Below are positions 19,414-29,208 of a DNA stretch of 64,000 nucleotides, piece by piece. The notes under the pieces are model-generated. The model ran no database searches. It was not told where the DNA came from and worked only from the letters and a program-made list of their open reading frames with translations. The position numbers and the translations under genes are program-made. The DNA lies in the NCBI RefSeq assembly GCF_964059965.1, contig NZ_OZ060923.1:806001-870000 (forward strand). Direction: 5' to 3'. Each line of letters begins with the position of its first letter. Position 1 is the stretch's first letter. Source of the DNA: Fukatsuia anoeciicola. GTDB lineage: Bacteria > Pseudomonadota > Gammaproteobacteria > Enterobacterales > Enterobacteriaceae.

Positions 19414-20217
19414 CTACCACCAATGATGAAAATGATGTATTGGACCAATCCCTTTACCAACTTCTAGACTATCTGCTTGCAATAATGCCTGCTGTAAGTA
19501 TTCTTTAGCTATTTGTACACTATCTTGCCAATTTCTATACCTAGGTCGTAATGCTGATAATGCTGCTGACAAAGTACAACCTGTACCATGTGTATGACGT
19601 GTTTTTACTCGAGCACAAGTAAAACGATATTTACTTCCTTCGTTAGTAAATAACCAATCAGGGCTTTCTTCGCTATTTAGATGACCTCCTTTCATTAATA
19701 CATTTTTGCATCCTAAATCTAGTAATCTACGTCCTTGTTCACACATTTGTTTTTCATTTTTTGCAATTGTACAATCCAGTAACATTGCTGCTTCCGGTAT
19801 ATTTGGCGTTACTAAAGAAACTAGTGGTAATAAATATTGTTTAATAGCTTTTATAGCTGTTAGTAACAATAATGGATTACCATTTTTAGCTAGCATTACA
19901 GTATCTAGTACTACAAAACCAAGAGAATTATTACGTAATTTTTCAGAGACTGTCTGTACGATAGATGCATTAACTAACATGCCTATTTTAGATGTATCAA
20001 TACGCACGTCATTTAATACTGAGTCTAATTGAGCCGCTACAAATTGGTGATCAACAGCACAAATTGCTTGCACTCCAAGAGTATTTTGTGCAACTAATGC
20101 AGTAATTACACTGGTGCCATAGGTTCCTAACGCAGAAAAAGTTTTCAGATCTGCCTGAATACCAGCACCACCACTAGGGTCAGTTCCTGCAATGGTAAGT
20201 GCGTTAATACGTTTCAA
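19414..20217 (-). CDS. thiD: Hydroxymethylpyrimidine/phosphomethylpyrimidine kinase
   Basis: ThiD phosphorylates HMP and HMP-P in thiamine synthesis or salvage. The 267-residue protein has E. coli length and starts MKRINALTIAGTDPSGGAGI, the substrate-binding N-terminal motif. The ribokinase-family C-terminal signature is present as THGTGCTLSAALSALRPR near residues 209-226, with the anion hole and catalytic Asp/Cys position. It ends GIGPIHHFHHWW like the family. Start is TTG at 20217, with GGAG ten bases upstream. Neither thiM nor thiE is beside it, so whether it serves salvage or full synthesis cannot be told here. Confidence 0.96.
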   Translation of the reverse strand: MKRINALTIAGTDPSGGAGIQADLKTFSALGTYGTSVITALVAQNTLGVQAICAVDHQFVAAQLDSVLNDVRIDTSKIGMLVNASIVQTVSEKLRNNSLGFVVLDTVMLAKNGNPLLLLTAIKAIKQYLLPLVSLVTPNIPEAAMLLDCTIAKNEKQMCEQGRRLLDLGCKNVLMKGGHLNSEESPDWLFTNEGSKYRFTCARVKTRHTHGTGCTLSAALSALRPRYRNWQDSVQIAKEYLQQALLQADSLEVGKGIGPIHHFHHWW

Positions 20218-20477
20218 AGGGTTATAATCTCCATTATATATTCATAAATATGCTTTATTAGTGCTCTTTATTAAATTAATTGGTAACTATATTAGATTTG
20301 TAATATATAGACTACTAGTATATTTAAAGATAACAGAACCGTGTTGTAGGATATAAATAGCGTAAAACTATATAGAAGTATTTTTAGAATTTAATTCTAA
20401 TTAATATTAGATAAATATTTTTATAATGTAGGATTATTTAAATTTATAATAAATAAAATATTATTTAGTATTATATC

Positions 20478-20552
20478 TGGTGTCCCTAACTGGAATCGAA
20501 CCAGTAATAAACCCTTAGGAGAGGTTTGTTATATCCATTTAACTATAGGGAC
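20478..20552 (-). tRNA. argW: tRNA-Arg (anticodon CCU)
   Basis: The minus strand folds into a full cloverleaf of 75 nt including an encoded CCA (20480-20478). The acceptor GTCCCTA pairs with TAGGGAC; the anticodon loop CTCCTAA gives CCT; the T-arm contains GGTTCGATTCC. It matches the E. coli argW pattern (ATGGATATAAC D-loop). CCU reads AGG, a codon that AT-rich genomes still use. Confidence 0.95.
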
Positions 20553-21237
20553 ATATAAAACTAATTTTAGTATAAAATATCTAATTTATTAAAATTAGTT
20601 TTATATAAAATATTTATTTTAATTTTTTATTTAAACATATTATTTTAATTATATGTATTTAATAGTTGCTATATATTATGTATTATGATTTTAATAAAAT
20701 TTTATATAAAATAAAAATAGTTAAGTAATATAAAGTAATTTCTTTATTTGTTTACGAGTAGAATGATTTTTATAGTATACTTATAACTTTTTTATTTTTT
20801 ACGCCATAACACTGTTTTTATTTAAAAAATAGTATTTTTATTTCAATAAAAGTTAGGCGCAAAAAAATAATAATTTTAATTAAATTTAGATGAAAATTAG
20901 AAGTTCTATTACTTATTTTTATAGTTTTAGTAACTTTATTAAAAATCTTTATTTTCGGTTTTTTCCTTTATGATAGCTATTGTTGCATTAATAGGTATTA
21001 AAAATCTTAGGAGATAGAAAAAACTTAAATTGATTTAAGAGCTTGTTTAAAATGTATTATTATTACTAATATAATAAAGATTATATAAATTAATTATAAA
21101 AATAAATATTAATATGCTAATATTAATTGATAGTTTTTATAAAAATATTTATATTAAATTATATCTTTTATATCGAATAAAAATAAATTTAAGATAAAAT
21201 TCTTTATAGAAAAATAATATAATACTAACTTCTTTTT

Positions 21238-21271
21238 TATATTAAAACTTATTTAAATAAGTTTTAATATA
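21238..21271. repeat. 34-bp perfect palindrome
   Basis: Two 17-base arms centred on ATTT/AAAT (21254/21255) with no mismatch or loop; the arm contains AAAACTTATTT. Confidence 0.9.
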
Positions 21272-21345
21272 CTTTTGTATAATTACTTTAATATTTACTA
21301 AAACTAAGAGAACAGAATGTTATATTACAGTAAATGATTATCTCT

Positions 21346-21383
21346 ATAAATAATTACCTATATATGCATAGGTAATTATTTAT
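21346..21383. repeat. 16-bp perfect stem with 6-base loop
   Basis: Arms 21346-21361 and 21368-21383 (core AATTACCTAT / ATAGGTAATT) around ATATGC. It lies about 300 bases downstream of the leuZ-cysT tRNA pair on their strand; no U-tract follows. Confidence 0.85.
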
Positions 21384-21681
21384 TCAATATCACTAAAGAA
21401 TATTATTCTAAATATACTAACGTTAATAGTGCTACATTTTTATCACTATAACAATATCTATTATTCTCTTAGAATCTATAAAATATATAGTCTATATCAA
21501 TAGACTAGAACATATTAAGTATTGTGTTCTCTGAAGAAAAGAATAATATCTTATATATTTTTTATATAGTTAAAAACTAAAAATTTTGTTATTACTCTAC
21601 TACTATTTTAAATTATATAAATAAAAATAATAGATTAATAGTTTCTATTATGTAAAATATATTATTTTAATCAAAGTTAAC

Positions 21682-21768
21682 TGGTGCCCAGAGCGGGATT
21701 TGAACCCGCACGGCCTTAAAACCGAGGGATTTTAAGTCCCTTGTGTCTACCAATTCCACCACCCGGGC
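21682..21768 (-). tRNA. leuZ: tRNA-Leu (anticodon UAA)
   Basis: An 87-nt class II tRNA with long variable arm and encoded CCA (21684-21682). The 5' end is GCCCGGGTGGTGGAATTGGT, the anticodon arm GGGACTTAAAATCCC gives TAA, and the T-arm is GCGGGTTCAAATCCCGC. It reads UUA, the dominant Leu codon in this genome. It directly follows tRNA-Cys on the same strand, as in the E. coli glyW-cysT-leuZ operon. Confidence 0.96.
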
Positions 21769-21778
21769 TTAATAATTT

Positions 21779-21852
21779 TGGAGGCGCGTTCCGGAGTCGA
21801 ACCGGACTAGGCAGATTTGCAGTCCGCTACATAACCGCTTTGTTAACGCGCC
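21779..21852 (-). tRNA. cysT: tRNA-Cys (anticodon GCA)
   Basis: A 74-nt cloverleaf with CCA encoded at 21781-21779. The acceptor GGCGCGT pairs with ACGCGCC, the anticodon arm GCGGACTGCAAATCTGC gives GCA, and the T-arm is TCCGGTTCGACTCCGGA. Ten bases separate it from tRNA-Leu. The upstream glyW of the E. coli operon is not in the window. Confidence 0.96.
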
Positions 21853-22609
21853 CAACTGCTTAGGTTTTTTTATTTATAACTATTTCTTATAATTTAAAGT
21901 TACAAATTTATTATCTATAGATTTTAAGTAGAAAATAAAACTTTATTTTGTAACTATAACTTTAATTTAGTAAAGATCTACTGATTAATCATTCCTAAAA
22001 TTTTCTTTTTTAGTATGTATCTTATTATTTTAATATAATATATTTTACTTACCTTATATATTTAGTCAATAAATTATTTCACAAAGTATCCATATGCCAT
22101 TTTATAATGCTTTAATTAAAACTATACTAAATAGTAATATCATAAAATTTTAGTTTATATAACAATGTTACGTATTTATACAAGAGTTAAGTATGAAATA
22201 ATATTTTTACATATAACCATAAAAATTAACTTTAAATCAATTTTAACTATTATAAAAATAATTTAAATAAACTAAACATAATTTATTAAGTCAATTTTTG
22301 ATAAAAAATATTAATTATATGAAAGTAATAAAGGTTAGGCGTAAGAAAAGTAGTTAAATATTTTTAAAATACAATACTATTGTTATCTATTTAGCTAAAT
22401 AATACTTAACTCGTAATAATAAATTAAAGCTATAATAATGTAAAATCTGTATATTTTATGCGAACTGTTTAGTTTATTAAAGCTAAAATAGCTTTAACTA
22501 TTATACTAGAGTATGTTGGTATTATGCTAACTTAGAAAAATATTTAATTTACGTATTATTTTATTATAACTATTCTAGCTTAACCTTTATAAATTTAGAT
22601 TATAGAAAC
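21853..22609. other. Gene-free stretch upstream of tRNA-Cys
   Basis: About 760 bases with no frame or RNA gene seen. It should contain the tRNA promoter. A GGTTAGGCGTAA motif at about 22333-22344 echoes a motif at 20800-20860. Confidence 0.5.
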
Positions 22610-23185
22610 TTATTTAATAAAAGTAAAAGCAGTAGTAACATGTTTAACTTTACTAATCTTACTAGCTATTCTTGCTGCAGATTGACCTTCTTGTTTAGTA
22701 ACTAACCCTAATAAAAATACTTCTCCATTTTCGGTAATAATTTTTATATTTGATAATTTAACTAAATTACTAGCTAAGAGCTGAAAATTTATCTTGGTGG
22801 TAATCCAGGCATCTAATGATACTGTTGTTAAATTTATGGGTTTTCCTTGACGAATTTCATTATATATCTCATGAATTCCCTCTGTATGACTAGCAATTTG
22901 TTTAGCTCGATTAGATAATGAAATTTTAAGTGCTTGACCAGTAAGTAAAATTTTACCCTGATAAACGGTAACAATAACTCGTGCATTTTTTTTTAATTGT
23001 TGATCTTTATTTAATGCATTAGTAATACGTATTTCTAAGGTGCCATCATCAATTTGTGTACCTATAGTTCTAGGATCAGTTACAGATTTTATAGCTATAG
23101 TAGTACTACCAATAACTATAGCACTAATACAACCTTGTAGTAACAGAGTACATAATATTATAGTAAAAATAGCATTAATTTTCAT
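22610..23185 (-). CDS. dolP: Outer-membrane lipoprotein DolP (YraP)
   Basis: DolP is a two-BON-domain outer-membrane lipoprotein that supports envelope integrity near the Bam machinery. The 191-residue protein has exactly the E. coli length. A lipoprotein signal peptide MKINAIFTIILCTLLLQGCI has a lipobox ending LLQGC with the acylated Cys at 19. BON1 spans roughly residues 46-115 (TDPRTIGTQIDDGTLEIRIT before it, KGKILLTGQ-like core) and BON2 about 124-191, ending KHVTTAFTFIK. ATG at 23185 with an upstream AAGGAG-like site. In E. coli it follows diaA; here diaA is a remnant immediately upstream. Confidence 0.96.
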   Translation of the reverse strand: MKINAIFTIILCTLLLQGCISAIVIGSTTIAIKSVTDPRTIGTQIDDGTLEIRITNALNKDQQLKKNARVIVTVYQGKILLTGQALKISLSNRAKQIASHTEGIHEIYNEIRQGKPINLTTVSLDAWITTKINFQLLASNLVKLSNIKIITENGEVFLLGLVTKQEGQSAARIASKISKVKHVTTAFTFIK

Positions 23186-23194
23186 TTATACTCC

Positions 23195-23600
23195 TTGTAT
23201 TTTTTAGAAAATAACTTTATACTTAATAAAATTACACAAATGATATATTGTTAATATATATTTTTGTATCTAGATTTCATAATGATAAGAAATATAAATT
23301 TCTACATTTTTAATCTAATAAGATAACTAGTTTATTGTTATTAAAGATAGCAAAGATAATAATATTATCTCTCTAGTAACTATTTTTTAGCTGCTTTTAT
23401 GATGTTATGATCTGTATGATATATACAAAATATTTATAATATATTATCTATTTACCTAAAATACTTATTATTTAGTATAATTTTATTATATAAATTGTTA
23501 GTATTAATAAAGGTAAGTATGATGTATTAATTTTTAAGATAAAAGTGTGTAAGCTAATTTTTTTAATTGTAAAGCAATTTATATTCTAGTTATAAACTAT
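23195..23600 (-). pseudogene. diaA: diaA remnant (DnaA initiator-associating factor)
   Basis: Directly upstream of dolP, where E. coli has diaA, the minus strand reads NIIKAAKK*LLER*YYYLCYL, in register with DIVKAVEAAVTRDMTIVAL. A second frame reads NNNKLVILLD*KCRNLYFLS then L*NLDTKIYI, matching [20 protein letters not shown] then HRSARIQEMHM. Further upstream ALQLKKLAYTLLS recalls AKQVRALGHAGDVLLAIS. Stops and a frameshift show that it is dead. Its N-terminal half is not traceable. Loss removes the factor that helps DnaA load at oriC. Confidence 0.72.
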
Positions 23601-24671
23601 TATAATTTACTATAAAGATAGTTCGTTATAAAAAATTTTTTTGTTATTAATAGTTAACTAAATAAGTATTTTAGTACAATAAATATAATATTAAATAAAA
23701 TTTTTATACTATAATCTTACTTTAAATGCTTTCTAATAAAATTATTTTATTTCTATTTAATACTTTAGTTTTGTTATTTTATAAAACTAATTATTAAAAA
23801 TATATTTAGAATTATAATAATTAACCTAATAGAATTTGTATAAATTTTAGAAAATTTATTATTAATCCACGTTAAATATATTAAATAATTATTTTTACTA
23901 GTTCTCAGTGAGAAAAATAATATTGGAATAATAGGGTAAATTGTTAAAAATTAATACTATATTTTACTAATTATATCATAACATTACATATAATTTTTTA
24001 TTATTTAGCTAGCTTAATGTTAGCTGTTGTATTATTAATAACTATTATAATATAAGATTTACTTCAATGAAAATTTAGGTTTTATAACATGTAATCATAT
24101 TAATTTATCTATTACTTAATATAATATTAGTAACTTTAAATACTAGTCCTGCTTACTTAAGTAGTGTATCTAGTATCTTATAACTACTGTCAAATCAACT
24201 ATAATTAGTTATCTGTTATTTTAATAAAATAGTTAACTAATACCTAAATATTTATTATCATAACATATCAATATATTATAGAGTAGTCATTACTATATTT
24301 ATATAGTTATTTTTTTTATTGATATTAGATTTAACTATGCTATTAGTTAAATTTTATTAATCATAAAACTTTCTATTTCTAAGAAAATAATCTATAATAA
24401 TATTATGTTCATAATTATTTTTAGCTACCATTCATCTAATTGCTTATAAATTAGCACCTAAATTAGGTTTATTTACTAAATTGATTGTTATTTTAATTCT
24501 AAGTTTAATAAATATTACTATATTATATGCTAATAATATAGTAATATATTTAAATGATAATATAATTATCATAACACTCGATAGATAATTAGCAGAAAAA
24601 GATATACTTAATAACTTAAGTATATACCTTAATCTTAGTTAATTGCCTATTTTAGTTTGTATATTAAGTAT

Positions 24672-25311
24672 TTTTAAAAACTCTTATTTATTTAATTTTT
24701 ATGTTATAAATTACTATAGTTAGATTATATTTTAATTTAAACTATTATTATCTATTTTATTAAAATCTAATGTAACTTTAGATTATTTAATTATACTAAT
24801 AGTATTTTTATTTAATGCATTCTAAATTAATAATTTATAATTATTATGTTATTTTTTTGTATTGAAAAATTTTTTTCTTTATTTTTAAGTAGTATTAAAT
24901 TTAAATGAATTTTATTAGTCCTAAGTAATTTATATTTATTATTATTTTAATTATAAGATTTATTTATACATAAAATCCTTGAGTAATTTAAAATTAGATT
25001 GTCTTTTATTAATAAAAATTATATAGATAACTGTTTTACTTTTTTATTAATGACTACTTAGTTCTTAACGTATGTCTTTTTTCTAAATAAAACTCTTTAT
25101 GTTTTTTGTCAATTTAAACAATATTTAGTAGTGTTAATAAGTATACGCTAATACTGCATATTACTTTTTAATATGTAATTATTACTTATCTTATAATTTT
25201 AGCTAACAAAAAAAATAACTACAATTCTATTGTAAATACTTGAGGATTATAATAAATAATTATCTAAACATAATCTTAGTTTTAATTATTATGTTTATTT
25301 ATACTTGTCTA
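24672..25311 (+). repeat. Dispersed repeat A, copy 2 (full length)
   Basis: About 640 bases running from TTAAAAACTCTTATTTAT to TTATTTATACTTGTCTA. All of it is collinear with the inverted copies at 49689-50315 and 52713-53350, with point differences and small indels throughout. No terminal inverted repeats, target duplications or open frame could be recognised, so it is either a decayed mobile element or a duplicated intergenic block. Confidence 0.8.
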
Positions 25312-26168
25312 ATACATAAAATGTAACACAAATTTTTTGTAATTTTTATAAATTAAATTTTTAATCCCTAATTATATGGTTTTATGACTTAGTGCCACTG
25401 TGCTATAGATCTTGCTGCTCTTAAAAAGATATTAGTATTACTATATTTTACTATTAATTAAAAATATAATCCTAATTTAATAACCTTTTTAGTATATTAG
25501 TAGTGAAGATAAATTAAAGTTTTCTCGAGTTTTTAAACAAGAAAATTAACTATTTAAGTAAAATGTATTACTGTTATTAAAAATATAAATATTTCTTATA
25601 TTAAATCTCCTTTTCTAGAAGAGTAAATAAACTAATCTTACTTATATAGTTTAATAGGTTGTAAATTATAGATATTTATAATTATTTTAATCTTTGTAGC
25701 TTTAAAGTATTTATTAATATAAGATAATTATAGATGTATCTTTTATAAAAATACTTTTTTAAGACAAACTAATTATTTTCTTTATTTTTTATAGTATCTT
25801 TTTAGATATTATATAACTTTTTGTTCCAAGATAATATAATATTTTTATAGGTAATACCCATTTAAGGCTTATAAAAGTATATTTAATAAATCTTAAATAG
25901 GCTATATACGTAATTAGTAAGTATTTATACAATAGTAAATATTTATAATTAGGAATGTTTATTAAACTTAAATAACATAAATTAGTTACTGTTATTTTAT
26001 TTATTTAGCTAATATTTTAGAAAATCTCTGTTAATATAAGGTTATTTGCTATTTCTTTTATGTTTAGGTCTTTCTGCTTTTTAATATTAAAAACTCTTAC
26101 TATAAATTAACTAAAAATAAGTTGTTTTAAATTTACTAAAGATAAGTATTTAGTAAACTTAAGTTATT

Positions 26169-26206
26169 CTTTATGTTTTAATTATAGCTTTAATTAAAAC
26201 ATAAAG
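26169..26206. repeat. 15-bp perfect stem with 8-base loop
   Basis: Arms 26169-26183 and 26192-26206 (CTTTATGTTTTAATT and its complement). No neighbouring gene end; not followed by a U-run. Confidence 0.8.
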
Positions 26207-26850
26207 CTATATACCCTAGCACTGGATTAGTAAGTTTTGATTTTTATTATTAGTAATCTTTTAAATTTATAATTAACTAGATTAATAAAAAATAATTAAT
26301 TTTAGTTAAATATGATTAAAAAATTAGTAAGAAGGAAAATAAATAAAAATAAAAATTTAATTATAAAAGTACTAATTATACTAAAATATATAAAACTTGC
26401 TATAGTGCAGCATAAAAAATGAGCTTAAAGATACCTTAATGTTTATATAACCTAATTAAATTTTTAAATATATGTATATGATTTATATATCATAAAATAC
26501 TGTTAATAAATTTATTATTAAAGTATTGTAGTTACGCCTGTATTAAATATATAATAAATAGTATTAAATTTAGTGACTAGTATGCTAGATAAATAACTTT
26601 TGTAATACTAAATTAATAGAAAATTTTAATTTTACTAAAAATTTAAAGATTATGTGGTCTTAATCCATTTTTTTGGTAATTATTGTATTTTATTTTTCAT
26701 TTTTAGCTGAATATGATTATCATGAGTATAGGCATAAACATGAATATATATAACCAGGTAGAAAAGAAATATAAATATATTAATTTTATAACTTTTTATA
26801 ATTTTAATCTTGCTTTATAAAAATAAACTTACCTGTAAAAATAGGAGATT

Positions 26851-28104
26851 GTGATTACACAACGAAATATTATTATGAATAATAAATTAATTTTATTAGT
26901 TATGCTACTAATTAACGTGATTTTAGCTAATTATTCATATGGAAAAAGTATGATTAATCAAACTAGTAATAATAAATATGAAGACACTACTGTCATATTA
27001 GGTAATCGTTCTATAGTTGAGCAGCATGGAGGTACAGCAGTTGGTGCTAAAACTAAAGTATCTGGTATAAATGCTACTGCAATTGGTAGTAACTCACATG
27101 CAGAAACAGCTAAATCTGTAGCCTTAGGTGCTTTTTCTGTAGCAAATAGATCATTAGATACTATGTTTGAAGCATTTTCGAATATGAATATTAATTCAGC
27201 AGGTGAAGTTTCTATTGGTAATGATAATGATAATGAATTATCACGTCAAATAACCCATGTTGCAGGTGGTATTTATGATACTGATGCAGTTAATATTAGA
27301 CAGTTAAGAGCAATAGATAATAAAATTAATAATATAAAAAATGATATTGATCAGAATAAAACTGGCATTAAAACATCTTTAACTAAAGTCCAACAATACG
27401 AAACTATAGCTAGTACATACGCTAAAAATGCTAAAACAGCCTTAGATACTATTAGTGATCATGAATCTAAAGCTAAAACATCCTTAAACAATACTCAGCA
27501 ATATGCAGCTGATTTTAAGACAACTGTTGAGGCAACTAAAAATTTCGCTCAATTAACTAATTCAAGTGCCCATAAAGCACAAGCATTAGTAGGACAGCTT
27601 AAAAATGAAATATCTCACATTAACAGGATAGTTAAACAAGAGCCTGATGGCGTCATTTATATTGCTCATGATTCAGAAGGTGATACTGTATCTATTACAG
27701 GAAAACAGGAAGATAGAGTTCTTACAGGCGTGGCCAATGGCGTCAGAAATCATGATGCTGCTAATATCTCTCAATTAAATCATGTTAATAGAATAACAAC
27801 TATTGCGCATACAATGATTCATAAAAATACATCAAAAATTATCACTCTTGAACATGAGTTATATAAGACAAATAAAAAAATCGACCTAGGACTAGCTACA
27901 TCTACGGCATTAATAGGTCTTTTTCAACCATATAATATAGGTAAAGTAAATATTACAGTTGGAATTGGAGGATATAATACCTCTACGGCTATTGCTATAG
28001 GTACTGGATATCGCTTTAATGAATTATCAGCAATAAAAGCTGGGGTTGCTTATTCTGAAGATAGCAATCTTATGTATAATACTTCTTTAAATCTTGAATG
28101 GTAA
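26851..28104 (+). CDS. Trimeric autotransporter adhesin (YadA-like, type Vc)
   Basis: Cell-surface adhesin in which three chains form one outer-membrane barrel carrying a stalk and head. The 417-residue product has a Sec signal (MNNKLILLVMLLINVILANY, from residue 9). A short YadA-type head of repeated small-residue motifs follows at about 45-100 (GGTAVGAKTKVSGINATAIG, AKSVALGAFSVA). The neck is ITHVAGGIYDTDAVNIRQL near 143-161, then a coiled-coil stalk to about 260. A second neck is LTGVANGVRNHDAANISQLN near 290. The C-terminal four-strand YadA anchor ends YNTSLNLEW with the terminal aromatic expected for Bam recognition. Start: GTG 26851 has AGGAG only 3 bases upstream; ATG 26875 is the alternative. 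It is much shorter than pathogen adhesins but complete in layout, and stands alone. Confidence 0.9.
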   Translation: MITQRNIIMNNKLILLVMLLINVILANYSYGKSMINQTSNNKYEDTTVILGNRSIVEQHGGTAVGAKTKVSGINATAIGSNSHAETAKSVALGAFSVANRSLDTMFEAFSNMNINSAGEVSIGNDNDNELSRQITHVAGGIYDTDAVNIRQLRAIDNKINNIKNDIDQNKTGIKTSLTKVQQYETIASTYAKNAKTALDTISDHESKAKTSLNNTQQYAADFKTTVEATKNFAQLTNSSAHKAQALVGQLKNEISHINRIVKQEPDGVIYIAHDSEGDTVSITGKQEDRVLTGVANGVRNHDAANISQLNHVNRITTIAHTMIHKNTSKIITLEHELYKTNKKIDLGLATSTALIGLFQPYNIGKVNITVGIGGYNTSTAIAIGTGYRFNELSAIKAGVAYSEDSNLMYNTSLNLEW

Positions 28105-29208
28105 TTATCTAAAATTATTAATAATGCTTAATTATAATTTTTATATCTAAGTTAGATTACTTAATCTACTAGATTAACTTTTAATAATAAAAATATAGAA
28201 AACGTTTAGACTAGAAAATAATTCATGAATAAGATTTATTTTAAAAACTATATAAGCATCTATAATCATGTAATTAGTAAATTTAAAATTAATACAATTA
28301 ATAGTAAGAATAAAAAGATTATTTAATACACCCTAATAAATAACCATAAATAACTATTCGTTAAAGATTCTATTTAGTACATATTAGATTAATAACTTAT
28401 AATTATTATTTATCCTATAGTTTTAATTAATAGAAAAATAAGTATGATATTCTCATAGGTATTTATTAATAGTTATTGGTAAGCAATTAACTAAATATAA
28501 GCTAATTTTTTAACTGCTTATTATTTGCTTATTTTATTTACTATATTAAATGTTTTTATTATTTTTTAAGTTAAACTATGTTTAGTATTAATTAAGTGAC
28601 AAATTTTTTTCTTCTCTGGTATTTTTGTTATTTTATATTACATAAGAATCTTATTATTTAGGGAAAATTAATAATATTTATATAAAAGAGGATGTTAGTT
28701 TCCTAACAGGTTTATATTTAAGTAAATAATTTTTTATTAATAAACTTAAATACTAATTAATTTATAATAGTATAATACTAATAAAATATCACTGTTATTT
28801 CCTTTAATAATAAAAGATTAATTATATGTTACTGTTAATAATACTCAATATTTTAGGTGTTAATTATCTTATATTATTTTAATAACTTTAATATAATGTT
28901 ACTTGATAACATTATAGTTAATTAAATACCTATAATCTATAGTAATGGATCTATTAAATTATTAAATTACTCCGTGTTTTAAACAATACTTGATATTAGT
29001 AGCTCTCTTAATATAAGAATTTTACTTTTAGTAAGAATTACCTTAAGAATAAGTATTCTCTATAGTTATTATTATGCTAGATGTTAATAAGTATAATTCT
29101 CTCCTATACTATTAAATTAAATTTTTCTTATTTATATACTTTAGTTGCTTGTATTTATGTGTTTTTACTTTATTAATATTTAGTAAATTTTTTATAAAAT
29201 ATATATAT
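28105..29208. other. Gene-free stretch between the adhesin and pta
   Basis: 1.1 kb without a frame, RNA gene or clear remnant. Around 28600-28700 a run resembling the sequence just after repeat B copy 1 (5855-5950) is faintly visible; not strong enough to call. Confidence 0.5.

Larger units (their letters stand above)
20553..21681. other. Gene-free stretch between tRNA genes, with inverted repeats
   Basis: No frame is seen. It holds an imperfect long-stem structure at about 20795-20866 (TTACGCCATAAC facing GTTAGGCGCAA), a 34-bp loopless palindrome at 21238-21271 and a 16-bp stem at 21346-21383. The TTACGCC.TAAC motif recurs inverted at 22334-22344. Confidence 0.6.
23601..26850. other. Large gene-free region containing repeat A copy 2
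   Basis: No intact frame in more than 3 kb. By E. coli order yraN and lpoA would lie upstream of diaA on the minus strand, but I could not follow either. Contents seen: the full repeat A copy at 24672-25311 and a 15-bp stem at 26169-26206. The last ~250 bases should hold the adhesin promoter. Confidence 0.6.

Noticed and set aside
19229..19423. 64-codon open frame overlapping the thiD end
   Set aside because: Composition is only AT-codon residues, it has no family resemblance and it overlaps thiD; chance frame.
24672..25311. Repeat A as a currently mobile insertion sequence
   Set aside because: No transposase frame, terminal inverted repeats or target-site duplications are visible; copies are substantially diverged.
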